Below are positions 42,769-50,893 of a stretch of 64,000 bases of DNA, piece after piece. The position numbers and the translations under genes were made by a program. The stretch's first letter is position 1. The number at the start of each line of letters is the position of its first letter. The notes beneath the pieces are model-generated. The model was not told where the DNA came from. It saw nothing but the letters and a program-made list of their open reading frames with translations, and searched no databases. The stretch comes from Aurantibrevibacter litoralis (GTDB lineage: Bacteria; Bacteroidota; Bacteroidia; Flavobacteriales; Flavobacteriaceae), in the NCBI RefSeq assembly GCF_034651555.1, contig NZ_JAYEEQ010000007.1:1-64000 (forward strand), read 5' to 3'.

Positions 42769-44874
42769 TTATCGTACAAAGGCGTTAGCCATGCCCCCAT
42801 CTACATTAATAATGTTTCCGGTAGTTTTGTCTAAAATGCCTACTAATGCAAAAACGCCGTTGGCAATATCTTCGGGGTAAATAATCTCATTCAGAAGGTT
42901 TCTTTTAGCGTAATAGGCCGGCAAATCGTCTACGTTAATTCCGTAGGCCTTAGCACGACCTTCGGCCCAGCTTCCTTCCCAAATTTTGCTACCAACGATG
43001 ACCCCGTCCGGATTCACGGTATTCACTCTAATTTTATCAACGCCTAATTCTGCCGCCAACAAGCGCGCCATGTGTTGTTGCGCCGCCTTTGCCGTACCGT
43101 AAGCCACGTTATTAGGGCCGGACACCAAGCCGTTCTTGCTGGCAATACTTATGAAATCGCCTCCCAAATCTTGTTTTTTTAAAATAGCAACACCTTGCTT
43201 TGCAAGTTCAAACTGCCCTTTAACGAGTACGTTTTGTAGCAAATCCCAATCTTTTTCGGTGGTTTCTTCCAAGGGTTTAGATATGGCTAAACCGGCACTA
43301 TGCACTATAATATCAACACCACCGAATTCTAAGCAAGCTATTTCATAAGCTGCTTGGACTGAGTTGGTCTGCGTTACATCGCAAACGGCATACGTAGCAA
43401 CATCGCGCTTATAGGTATTTACGGCTTCCTTTAGTCGATCTTCAGCAATATCCGTAAGCACCACATTGGCACCTTCTTCGGCGAGCTTATCGGCTATCGC
43501 CTTTCCTATACCGCCGCCGGCACCTGTGATCAGTGCTACTTTTCTGGAAAGGGCCTTCTCTTTGGGCATGCGTTGCAATTTGGCCTCTTCTAAGAGCCAA
43601 TATTCAATATCAAAGGCTTCTTGTCTGGGGAGGGACGTATAGGCAGAAATAGCCTCTGCGCCGCGCATAACGTTGATGGCATTTATATAAAACTCACTGG
43701 TTACGCGGGTCGTTTGTTTGTCCTTAGAAAAGCTGAACATTCCTACGCCGGGATAGATGATAATCACCGGATTAGGGTCTCGCATGGCGGGACTGTCGGC
43801 GTGTTTGCAATTTTCGTAATAAGCTTTGTATTCATTCCGATAGGTCTCGAATGCCGGGCGCAAGACGTTTAGTATGGCATCCGAATCCGAAACGTCAGTC
43901 GTAGCATCTAACTGCAGTACCAGCGGTTGTATCTTGGTGCGCAAAAAGTGATCCGGGCAGGAAGTTCCCATAGGGGCTAACCGAGCCAAGTCTTGACTAT
44001 TGATAAACTCAAGTACCACATCGGTATCGGTAAAATGACCGATCATTCGTTTTTCGGAAGAGCATAGCCCTCTAAGCAAAGGCATTAATTGCGCCGCTTT
44101 TTTCAAACGTTCTTTTTTAGGAAGACTCTCAACTTTTTGTCCGCCAAAAACACTTCCCTTTTCCTTGATTTTTTTCGCAATGTATTCCGAAGCCATTTCA
44201 ATAACCTCTAAGCTATTCATATAACATTCGTAGGAGGTGTCTCCCCAGGTAAAAAGGCCATGGCTGCCAAGCACAATACCTCGTATTCCGGGATTGTCGT
44301 TCAGGCATTTTTCCAGTTGTAGTCCCAAATCAAAACCGGGCCGTTGCCAGGGAACCCAGCCCATGGTGTTGCCCCAAATTTCTTTGGTTACTTTTTCGCT
44401 GTCTTTGGCGGCCGCCACGGCAATAAGCGCATCGGGGTGCAGGTGATCTATATGCTTAAAAGGCAGTAACCCGTGCAAGGGGGTGTCTATGGAAGGCGCT
44501 TTACTGTCCAAATCATAAATACAATGATTAAAAAGTCCCACCATTCGGTCTTCATCATGCAAGCCCTGGTACACTTTTTTTAAATTCCGAAGTCGCGCTG
44601 TATAAAGTCCGGCAATCCCCGCACGGGTAAGCGTTCCAATGTCGCCGCCCGAACCTTTTACCCACATGACCTCTACCGCTGCGTTGGTGAGGGGATCTTT
44701 TTCAATGGTTTTACAACTGGTATTACCACCTCCATAGTTGGTGATGCGTAAATCCTGCCCCAGAATATTTGATCGGTATAGAAAAAGAGCCACTTCATCG
44801 TCGCCCAAACGGGCCGCATGGTCGTCGTCCCATAGATAACTCACGTTTTTGAAAGTTTTTGTACTACTATTCAT
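42769..44874 (-). CDS. rhaEW: Bifunctional rhamnulose-1-phosphate aldolase/lactaldehyde dehydrogenase
   Basis: A 701-residue fusion. Residues ~1-420 are a class II aldolase (metal ligands expected in DHLHPDALIAVAAAKDSE and VLGSHGLFTWGD). Residues ~440-700 are a short-chain dehydrogenase (LITGAGGGIGKAIADKLAEE; catalytic YGTAK). It splits L-rhamnulose-1-phosphate to DHAP and L-lactaldehyde and oxidises the latter to L-lactate, as described for RhaEW proteins. It is the first metabolic gene after the divergent-free leader containing a 19-bp motif at 44917. It is a cytoplasmic enzyme. Confidence 0.88.
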   Translation of the reverse strand: MNSSTKTFKNVSYLWDDDHAARLGDDEVALFLYRSNILGQDLRITNYGGGNTSCKTIEKDPLTNAAVEVMWVKGSGGDIGTLTRAGIAGLYTARLRNLKKVYQGLHDEDRMVGLFNHCIYDLDSKAPSIDTPLHGLLPFKHIDHLHPDALIAVAAAKDSEKVTKEIWGNTMGWVPWQRPGFDLGLQLEKCLNDNPGIRGIVLGSHGLFTWGDTSYECYMNSLEVIEMASEYIAKKIKEKGSVFGGQKVESLPKKERLKKAAQLMPLLRGLCSSEKRMIGHFTDTDVVLEFINSQDLARLAPMGTSCPDHFLRTKIQPLVLQLDATTDVSDSDAILNVLRPAFETYRNEYKAYYENCKHADSPAMRDPNPVIIIYPGVGMFSFSKDKQTTRVTSEFYINAINVMRGAEAISAYTSLPRQEAFDIEYWLLEEAKLQRMPKEKALSRKVALITGAGGGIGKAIADKLAEEGANVVLTDIAEDRLKEAVNTYKRDVATYAVCDVTQTNSVQAAYEIACLEFGGVDIIVHSAGLAISKPLEETTEKDWDLLQNVLVKGQFELAKQGVAILKKQDLGGDFISIASKNGLVSGPNNVAYGTAKAAQQHMARLLAAELGVDKIRVNTVNPDGVIVGSKIWEGSWAEGRAKAYGINVDDLPAYYAKRNLLNEIIYPEDIANGVFALVGILDKTTGNIINVDGGMANAFVR

Positions 44875-45256
44875 AGATAAAAATATTTAAGTTCAAAAAT
44901 AGCACTTTGCTATAAAGGTACTGTGCCGTACTGTTCTGTTTGAGTAAAATAAATTCCATTTTAAGTGAATTGAATTAGTTTTGGGATTGGGCAAAAAGAT
45001 GTACAGGTCCCAATAGCCCGGATGGCAAAAGCGCTGATTCTTGGGTATAAAAAGGCATTGTTGTAAATGTTATTTTTTCTTTTACATCGGGTTGGGTATC
45101 GCCGATCAATCGATTGACCCAGGTGTTGGTTACCTTTATAGCGATACTTGGTAACAGGCGTTAAAATAATCAAGGGAAATCTATGTTGATTTACGGAATT
45201 AGTTGGTTGTTCTAGTGTTCACAGGATCAGTAGAAATACAAAAATTTTGTTGGGTT
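44875..45256. other. Intergenic region between the GntR regulator and rhaEW
   Basis: About 380 bases with no credible gene; the short minus-strand frame at 44961-45173 lacks protein-like features. The part nearest rhaEW holds the operator-like motif at 44917-44935. The rest shows nothing I can name. Confidence 0.5.
44917..44935 (-). promoter_or_regulatory. Operator-like 19-bp motif upstream of rhaEW
   Basis: The minus strand reads AACAGTACGGCACAGTACC. It matches AACAGTACGGAACGGTAGT at 50810-50828, upstream of the GH78 rhamnosidase, at 15 of 19 positions. It holds two direct ACAGTAC copies. It lies about 43 bases before the rhaEW start, suiting control by the neighbouring GntR regulator. Confidence 0.45.
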
Positions 45257-46279
45257 TTAAAGCGAATTTCTGGGAATAACGTAGAAAGGATTATTGAACT
45301 GTAGGTGCTCTTTTTTTTGGATAATATGGGCGGTTTGGACTCCCAGTTTTTCAAAATCGGTAGAAATTACGGTAATTCCGTTGAGCAAAATTTCTTTTAA
45401 AGGCGTGTCATTATAGGAGATAATACCCACATCTTTACCCAAAACGAACGAAGTGTTTTTTATTTTTTTTATGAGTACTACAAGATCATCTTCCTTCAAG
45501 TTAATGTAGGCGGTGTTTGGTTCAATTTCCCTGTGTTCAATATCTTCTATTATTTCAGAATCGTAGGCAAATTCTCCGCAGAAGCGCACAAACCCTTTTT
45601 TTATTTCTAGAGGGTGATAGGTTTTTCTTTTGAAAAGCAGCTTTATTTTTTGATACTTTTTTAAGAGCGGATTTAACTCGGTTAGCGCATCATAAATATT
45701 AGTATCAAAATCTTGATACACACATGCGATGTTATTATCGATACCCTCAATTTTCTTATCGAGTACAATGAGCTTCTCGGACGGAATATGCTTTTTAATG
45801 AAACCGATAAGATCCTCGCCGCCCTCTTCAAAATGAGCAATAATGACATAATGCGTATAATCGCGTTCCTTGCTTTTAAGGATTAAGTCTTTAAAATGGC
45901 GATAGTCGTTTTCGTAAATAAAAAAGTCGATGGTTGCGTTCTCGCCCAAGGCTTTGTAAAAAGCATCGTAGATAATTTTCTTGTGGGTACTTAATTTGTT
46001 GAATAACAAAAAGACTTTCGCTTTTAAGACCAGTCCCGTTTTTTTTATGTAAAATCCTTTACCCGGAACGGAAACGATAAGCCCCTTTTCTTTTAAATAA
46101 TCGTAAGCCCGTACCACTGTATCCCGCGAAATATCGAACTCAATTAAAAGTTCGTTTACCGAAGGCAATTTGGTGTCTACCTTTAGGTTTCCATTTTCAA
46201 TAGCGTTGAGAATGGCATTGATGATCTGTTTGTATTTCGGAACTTTAGAATGTTCGTTTATTTTTATATACTGCAGCAT
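45257..46279 (-). CDS. GntR-family regulator with sugar-binding-protein-like domain
   Basis: A 340-residue regulator. Residues ~1-75 are a GntR winged helix (VPKYKQIINAILNAIENGNL; LPSVNELLIEFDISRDTV; DYLKEKGLIVSVPGKG). The remainder resembles a LacI-like periplasmic-binding effector fold (IIAHFEEGGEDLIGFIKKHI; VGIISYNDTPLKEILLNGIT). Such regulators control sugar operons in Bacteroidota. Its position just upstream of the rhamnose operon makes rhamnose or a phosphorylated intermediate the likely effector. Confidence 0.85.
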   Translation of the reverse strand: MLQYIKINEHSKVPKYKQIINAILNAIENGNLKVDTKLPSVNELLIEFDISRDTVVRAYDYLKEKGLIVSVPGKGFYIKKTGLVLKAKVFLLFNKLSTHKKIIYDAFYKALGENATIDFFIYENDYRHFKDLILKSKERDYTHYVIIAHFEEGGEDLIGFIKKHIPSEKLIVLDKKIEGIDNNIACVYQDFDTNIYDALTELNPLLKKYQKIKLLFKRKTYHPLEIKKGFVRFCGEFAYDSEIIEDIEHREIEPNTAYINLKEDDLVVLIKKIKNTSFVLGKDVGIISYNDTPLKEILLNGITVISTDFEKLGVQTAHIIQKKEHLQFNNPFYVIPRNSL

Positions 46280-46489
46280 CGCTAGACTTCATTTTTTTGT
46301 CAGACCATAGCGCCAAGAACTACAATTGTGCGTAACTATAATTATGAAACTAAATTACCATAATTTATTGATATTAGTTTCTAAACACAAACAAATAGCA
46401 TTAGCATGTTATTGAAAGGTATTTTTTAAAAATAACGTCAAGTTTCAAACCGTCTAAGTATGTTTAATGAATCGATTTTGAATCTAAAG

Positions 46490-46690
46490 ATTCCCCGACC
46501 CTTGGGTCGGGGTTTCCTATTTATCGCTCCTTTGTAGAGGTCGGAACTGTCTTTTTGCAGTTCCGGGTGAGGTAAAATACAAAATTTCGGTTTTTGGTCC
46601 AAAGGCCAAAATGAAACGGGCGAAACCCGTACTGAGCGCAGTAGAAGTATACCCCTATCGCTTGCCTCGGGGATAGTCAGTTTCAAGAAT
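46490..46690 (-). repeat. Interspersed repeat-like element with hairpins
   Basis: A 571-bp gene-free stretch (46280-46850) holds this block: a perfect 9-bp stem hairpin CCCCGACCC/GGGTCGGGG at 46493-46512, then inverted CCAAAGGCC and CGGGCGAAACCCG pieces. The minus strand can be read as an 82-residue frame (TIPEASDRGILLLRSV; KPRPKGRGIF), a translation I associate with repeats scattered in Flavobacteria and not with a real protein. The rest of the stretch shows nothing definite. Confidence 0.45.
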
Positions 46691-46850
46691 TTTTTTATTC
46701 CAATACCTCCTAGTAACCTACGCTATGATGCAGGCAAACAATACCGCGGTACAGGATTATAAACAGACAGCAGAAAAAATCACGGTATCCCTTAGGACAC
46801 GTAAATGAGTGCCGTGAAATTTTATGAAATACCGTGGGTGCGCTGTATTC

Positions 46851-48485
46851 TTAGTGCAATCTGTAGGTTTTATCTAAGAATAAATATCGGTCATCATGGA
46901 TTGCCTTAAACCCTTTGCTTTCTACATTAATATCCATTACGGCCGGTTTGGTATCATTAGGTAGGGCCGCCTGCCACTCCGGGACGGTTGTTCCATTGGG
47001 ATTTCCGGTCTTAACGAAATTGGCAAAAAAAGTGAGCATGGTTTTAGAAACGGAAAAATCGTCTTTGCTCCAAGCATAGTCATCGACCAAATATAAATTA
47101 CCCATACAGTATTCAATTTCTGAGGCATGTGGTGCGCCAACAGGTATTGGAACGGGTGGGGCATCGGTGTCTCGTGCTACCGTACCACCGGCAAGACCGG
47201 AAGCGAGGTTATCATTGACCAAATTGGGACGAATTCTACTGAATAAGTAGCGATAAACAGGCTTATTGCTGTTTTTTCGATGCAAATCGAACCATTTCCA
47301 GGTGCTGTAGGAAATGAACTGATCCGAAGCCAGATCCGTTGCCGATTGCTCAATTTCTTTTTCAGAACTGTGTGGATACAATTTAAGCACCTCGTTAAAG
47401 TCATTAGGATACACCTCTTTAACTTTAGTTATATAATTTTCCTGCTTGTAGGGTTGTCCCTGCATAAAAGCCATACCGGGTATTTCGGCAGAATTCCAAC
47501 CCACTAATAAAGGGACTTGCGCCTGATTTTTTGCAGAAAATATTTCGGGTAACGAACTTGGAAGAAAATAACCATCAATTACGGTAGGGAATCCAAATCG
47601 TTGCGATTCGTTATAAATTTCATAAATTTCTCGGGTGCTTAGTTTGCGCAATTCGGCAATACTTTTATAACCGGCCTTGTCCAAAAATTCAGCCCCTTGC
47701 TTTTCGGCTTCTTTTAAAGGAACAGGTGCCATGGTAGGGTGTATAGCCGCACCACTTTCTCCAATGGCACCGGCAATGAGGTTCTTAGAAAGCGGCGAAG
47801 CCATTTGAAGGCTTACGCCAATAGAACCGGCAGATTCACCGGCAATGGTTACTTTAGTCGGATCTCCCCCAAAAGCAGCAATATTATTTTGTACCCATTG
47901 CAAGGCTGCATTTTGATCTAAATACCCATAATTTCCTGAGGCCTTATAGGGCGCCTCGGCGCTCAGCTCCGGATGTGCCAAAAATCCAAACACATTCAAG
48001 CGATAATTAATGGTCACCACTACAATCCCTTCTTTAGCCATACTTCTACCGTCATACCGAGGTTCAGAGCCATCACCCGCTACATTACCGCCACCGTAGA
48101 AGTATACTAAAACGGGCAAATCTTTGGAGTTTCTTGTGGCCGGAGTCCAGATGTTAAGGTATAAACAATCTTCGCTTACGCCTGCGGAGCGCGACTTCAT
48201 ATCTCCAAAAACCTGTGTTTGCATGGGCCTTGGGCCAAAACTTTTGGTGTGTTTTACACCATTCCAAGGTGCTAGGGGTTGCGGAGCTTTCCAACGTAGT
48301 GCTCCTATGGGAGGTTGGGCAAAAGGAACACCAAAATAGGTTTGTATGCCATCTTGTGTATTGTAATTACCTTCAATAATACCGTGTTCTACCTTTACTT
48401 GTACCGCAAAAGCATTGGTGTCTTGACTGTAAATGTGCGTTTTCAGCATAAGGATCAAAAATAAAGGAATTGCTATTTTTTTCAT
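46851..48485 (-). CDS. Secreted type B carboxylesterase
   Basis: A 544-residue alpha/beta hydrolase with a signal peptide (IPLFLILMLKTHIYSQ). It has the type B carboxylesterase motifs: TYFGVPFAQPPIGALRWKAP, the oxyanion region VLVYFYGGGNVAGDG, EDCLYLNIWTP, and the nucleophile elbow AGESAGSIGVSLQM with Ser. The C-terminal His lies in GAPHASEIEYCMGN. The substrate may be an ester of a plant or algal glycoside, given the nearby rhamnosidase. It diverges from the Nudix regulator gene, leaving 107 bases between them. Confidence 0.85.
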   Translation of the reverse strand: MKKIAIPLFLILMLKTHIYSQDTNAFAVQVKVEHGIIEGNYNTQDGIQTYFGVPFAQPPIGALRWKAPQPLAPWNGVKHTKSFGPRPMQTQVFGDMKSRSAGVSEDCLYLNIWTPATRNSKDLPVLVYFYGGGNVAGDGSEPRYDGRSMAKEGIVVVTINYRLNVFGFLAHPELSAEAPYKASGNYGYLDQNAALQWVQNNIAAFGGDPTKVTIAGESAGSIGVSLQMASPLSKNLIAGAIGESGAAIHPTMAPVPLKEAEKQGAEFLDKAGYKSIAELRKLSTREIYEIYNESQRFGFPTVIDGYFLPSSLPEIFSAKNQAQVPLLVGWNSAEIPGMAFMQGQPYKQENYITKVKEVYPNDFNEVLKLYPHSSEKEIEQSATDLASDQFISYSTWKWFDLHRKNSNKPVYRYLFSRIRPNLVNDNLASGLAGGTVARDTDAPPVPIPVGAPHASEIEYCMGNLYLVDDYAWSKDDFSVSKTMLTFFANFVKTGNPNGTTVPEWQAALPNDTKPAVMDINVESKGFKAIHDDRYLFLDKTYRLH

Positions 48486-48592
48486 ATCTTACATTTAGAT
48501 TTTTTTATTGTCTCAATTTGTTACAATAATACTTTGTTTTTTTGAAATTTTAGCATTTCTTTGGAAAAAATGTAATTTTTAAGGATCGTATT

Positions 48593-49306
48593 TTGAAAGA
48601 ACTTCCTGAAATAACCGGTTTTATCCCCAATGTAGCTTACGATTCGGTTATTTTTGGTTTTAATGGGAAACAACTTAAAATTCTAATTTTAGAATACCAC
48701 AACACCCATCTTTTTGCACTTCCGGGCGGATTTATTAGAAAGAACGAAAATTTAAACGAAGCCGTACAAAGAGGCGTAAAAGAAAGAACCGGTTTGGATA
48801 ATATCTTTTTAGAACAGTTTTATACGTTTGGTGATGCCTCTCGTTCAAAACCAGGTATTATGCGCCGTATTTTGGAAGCCAACTACGGCGTAGTTGCAGA
48901 AGACCACTGGTTGTTAGGACGTTTTATATCCGTGGCCTTTTATGCGTTGATCAATTATGACAACGTGAAGCTAATGCCCGATGCGCTGTCGGACTCCATT
49001 AATTGGTACGCGGTTGATTCATTGCCTCCATTAATGATGGATCATGAGATTATTGTGGAAAAGGCAATACAAACACTTCGAGAAAACCTGGAACGAAAAT
49101 TAGTAGGGATGAACCTATTACCGCCTAAATTTACCATGAAAGAATTGCAACAGGTGTATGAAGCCGTACTAGGAGAAAAGTTGCGTCGTACTGCCTTTCA
49201 ACGAAAAATGTTAGGGATGGATATTTTAGAACGGCACGAGAAATTATTTATGGGAACCGCCCATAAGGCACCCTATTTATACAGTTTTAAACCCAAAAGG
49301 GAATGA
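48593..49306 (+). CDS. Nudix-related transcriptional regulator (NrtR/AraR-like)
   Basis: A 237-residue protein. Residues ~15-150 form a Nudix fold (DSVIFGFNGKQLKILILEY; LFALPGGFIRKNENLNEAVQ). The Nudix box is incomplete (GVKERTGLDN instead of R-E-x-x-E-E), which in this family means ligand binding instead of hydrolysis. The C-terminus is a winged helix (FTMKELQQVYEAVLGEKLRR; FQRKMLGMDIL). Start is TTG at 48593: no in-frame ATG lies near, and AAGGA (48581-48585) is well placed as a ribosome site. Relatives regulate arabinose or NAD metabolism. Confidence 0.8.
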   Translation: MKELPEITGFIPNVAYDSVIFGFNGKQLKILILEYHNTHLFALPGGFIRKNENLNEAVQRGVKERTGLDNIFLEQFYTFGDASRSKPGIMRRILEANYGVVAEDHWLLGRFISVAFYALINYDNVKLMPDALSDSINWYAVDSLPPLMMDHEIIVEKAIQTLRENLERKLVGMNLLPPKFTMKELQQVYEAVLGEKLRRTAFQRKMLGMDILERHEKLFMGTAHKAPYLYSFKPKRE

Positions 49307-49674
49307 GAACCATATAAAAAGGATAGGTCATTATGAGGATCGATGCTACGAGGCGAATACCTGGCCAACATTATTTGTAAACAGGAAACGCTTAGGGTGG
49401 ATTTATGGTAAATAGGGTTTATGGAGTGTAAATCGTACCAAATTACAAGGATAGTAAGGATGTTTTTTTAATAATCAACCCGTTATTTATTTTGACATAA
49501 TGTCTTCCATTTTTACCCTGCCCTAAAGGATATAGCGAAGAAATCTTTATTATTTCCAAACGGATCCGGGCAAATGATAACGATTTTAGGATCAAATTAG
49601 TACAAAAGACTAAAAATGTACAACAGATTTCATCCTATGCAGACTATGAAACATAAGAATTTAACAAAAACTAC
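49307..49674. other. Intergenic region, nothing certain
   Basis: About 370 AT-rich bases with no credible gene. The only structure is a short inverted repeat GTACA/TGTAC spaced by 12 bases (49600-49621), about 55 bases before the isomerase start; it could be an operator but is too short to claim. Confidence 0.4.
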
Positions 49675-50652
49675 ATGATAATGAAAAGAAATGATTTTTT
49701 AAAACAACTCGGAATGCTCACCGGTGGTAGCCTTTTACTTGCGGAAAGTGCCCTAGCTTCACCAGGCTTGTGGAAACTGCCAAAATTGGTGAAACAGTTG
49801 GGCATACAACTTTTTTCCTTACCCAAAATGTTAGAAGCCGATTTTGAAGCTACCATAGCCATGCTGTCCAAAATGGGATATTCGGAAATAGAATTGTTTG
49901 GCCCCTATACGTTTAGTGCACCCAGCGCACAAGAGCGTTGGAAAGCGGTTACGCCCATGTTGGGTTTTAATGGCAGTGGTTATTTTGGCCTTAGGGAGCA
50001 AGAAGTAAAAGCGATTTTTAAAGCGCACCAAATTACAATCCCATCCATGCATACCGATTTGGACACCTTAGAAAACCACATGGAAAGTTTGGGTAACGCA
50101 GGGCAAGCCCTCGGGGCAACCTATGTGGTGTTGCCGGCCATACCCGACGAAAGAAGGCAAACTCTAGACGACTATAAGGCGATGGCAGATACCTTTAACA
50201 AAATTGGAAAAAGCGCAAAAGAGGTTGGGTTAAAATTTGCCTATCATAATCACGGCTATGGCCTAAGTCCGGTAGACGGACAAATTCCATTGCATCTTAT
50301 TTTAGATCATACAGACCCCGAACTTGTTTTTCTAGAAATGGATATCTTTTGGACTATAGCCGGAAAGGCAGACCCTATTGCTTATTTAAAAAAGTATAAA
50401 AACCGGTATCATTTAATGCATGTAAAGGACATGAAAGAACATCAAACCTTTTCCGGAGACGGCGGTGATGCGGCGCAATGGATTGCCTTGTTTCCGAATA
50501 TGGCCTCTTGTGGCGAAGGGGTTTTAGACCTAGAGGCTATTATTCCTGCGGCATTGGACAACGGCGTAAAGCATTTCTTTGTAGAACAGGATATGGTAGC
50601 AGATCCTGAAGTAGCATTGAAAAAAAGTAGTACATACCTATCCAAACTTTAG
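49675..50652 (+). CDS. Exported sugar phosphate isomerase/epimerase-like TIM barrel
   Basis: A 325-residue xylose-isomerase-like TIM barrel with an N-terminal signal (MKRNDFLKQLGMLTGGSLLL). LGIQLFSL opens the barrel; KFAYHNHGYGLSPVDGQI and VFLEMDIFWTIAGKADPIAY hold metal-ligand His/Glu/Asp; LMHVKDMKEHQ and DNGVKHFFVEQD complete it. Such exported proteins are frequent in glycoside loci of Bacteroidota and may process 3-keto-sugars or similar. The ATG at 49681 fits the usual opening better than 49675. Confidence 0.82.
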   Translation: MIMKRNDFLKQLGMLTGGSLLLAESALASPGLWKLPKLVKQLGIQLFSLPKMLEADFEATIAMLSKMGYSEIELFGPYTFSAPSAQERWKAVTPMLGFNGSGYFGLREQEVKAIFKAHQITIPSMHTDLDTLENHMESLGNAGQALGATYVVLPAIPDERRQTLDDYKAMADTFNKIGKSAKEVGLKFAYHNHGYGLSPVDGQIPLHLILDHTDPELVFLEMDIFWTIAGKADPIAYLKKYKNRYHLMHVKDMKEHQTFSGDGGDAAQWIALFPNMASCGEGVLDLEAIIPAALDNGVKHFFVEQDMVADPEVALKKSSTYLSKL

Positions 50653-50809
50653 GGATTTTGGGAACAAAATAGGATAACCGGCGAGAAGCTACATTTTATC
50701 GATCCAAATATGCTTAAAAAAATGATTCGAAAATGTTGATATCTCGGTGATACCTAGCGGGAATGGCAGGGTAAACCATAGTTTTTAATTGCCTATATGT
50801 GGTATTCAT

Positions 50810-50828
50810 AACAGTACGGAACGGTAGT
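50810..50828 (+). promoter_or_regulatory. Operator-like 19-bp motif upstream of the GH78 gene
   Basis: AACAGTACGGAACGGTAGT, 66 bases before the GH78 start. It matches the motif upstream of rhaEW at 15 of 19 positions, and GGCTATAAAAGGTAAC downstream parallels GCTATAAAGGTAC beside the other copy. Confidence 0.42.
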
Positions 50829-50893
50829 ATTGGCTATAAAAGGTAACATTGTATATCCTTAATTTTCAGGAATAACTTAAAAAGCTCACGTCA

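Noticed and set aside
44961..45173. 70-residue minus-strand frame upstream of rhaEW
   Set aside because: No homology-like pattern or ribosome site; probably chance.
46438..46686. 82-residue minus-strand frame
   Set aside because: It covers a hairpin-rich repeat; composition and lack of a ribosome site argue against a protein.
49600..49621. GTACA/TGTAC inverted repeat as a Nudix-regulator operator
   Set aside because: Five-base arms are too short to claim without further instances.
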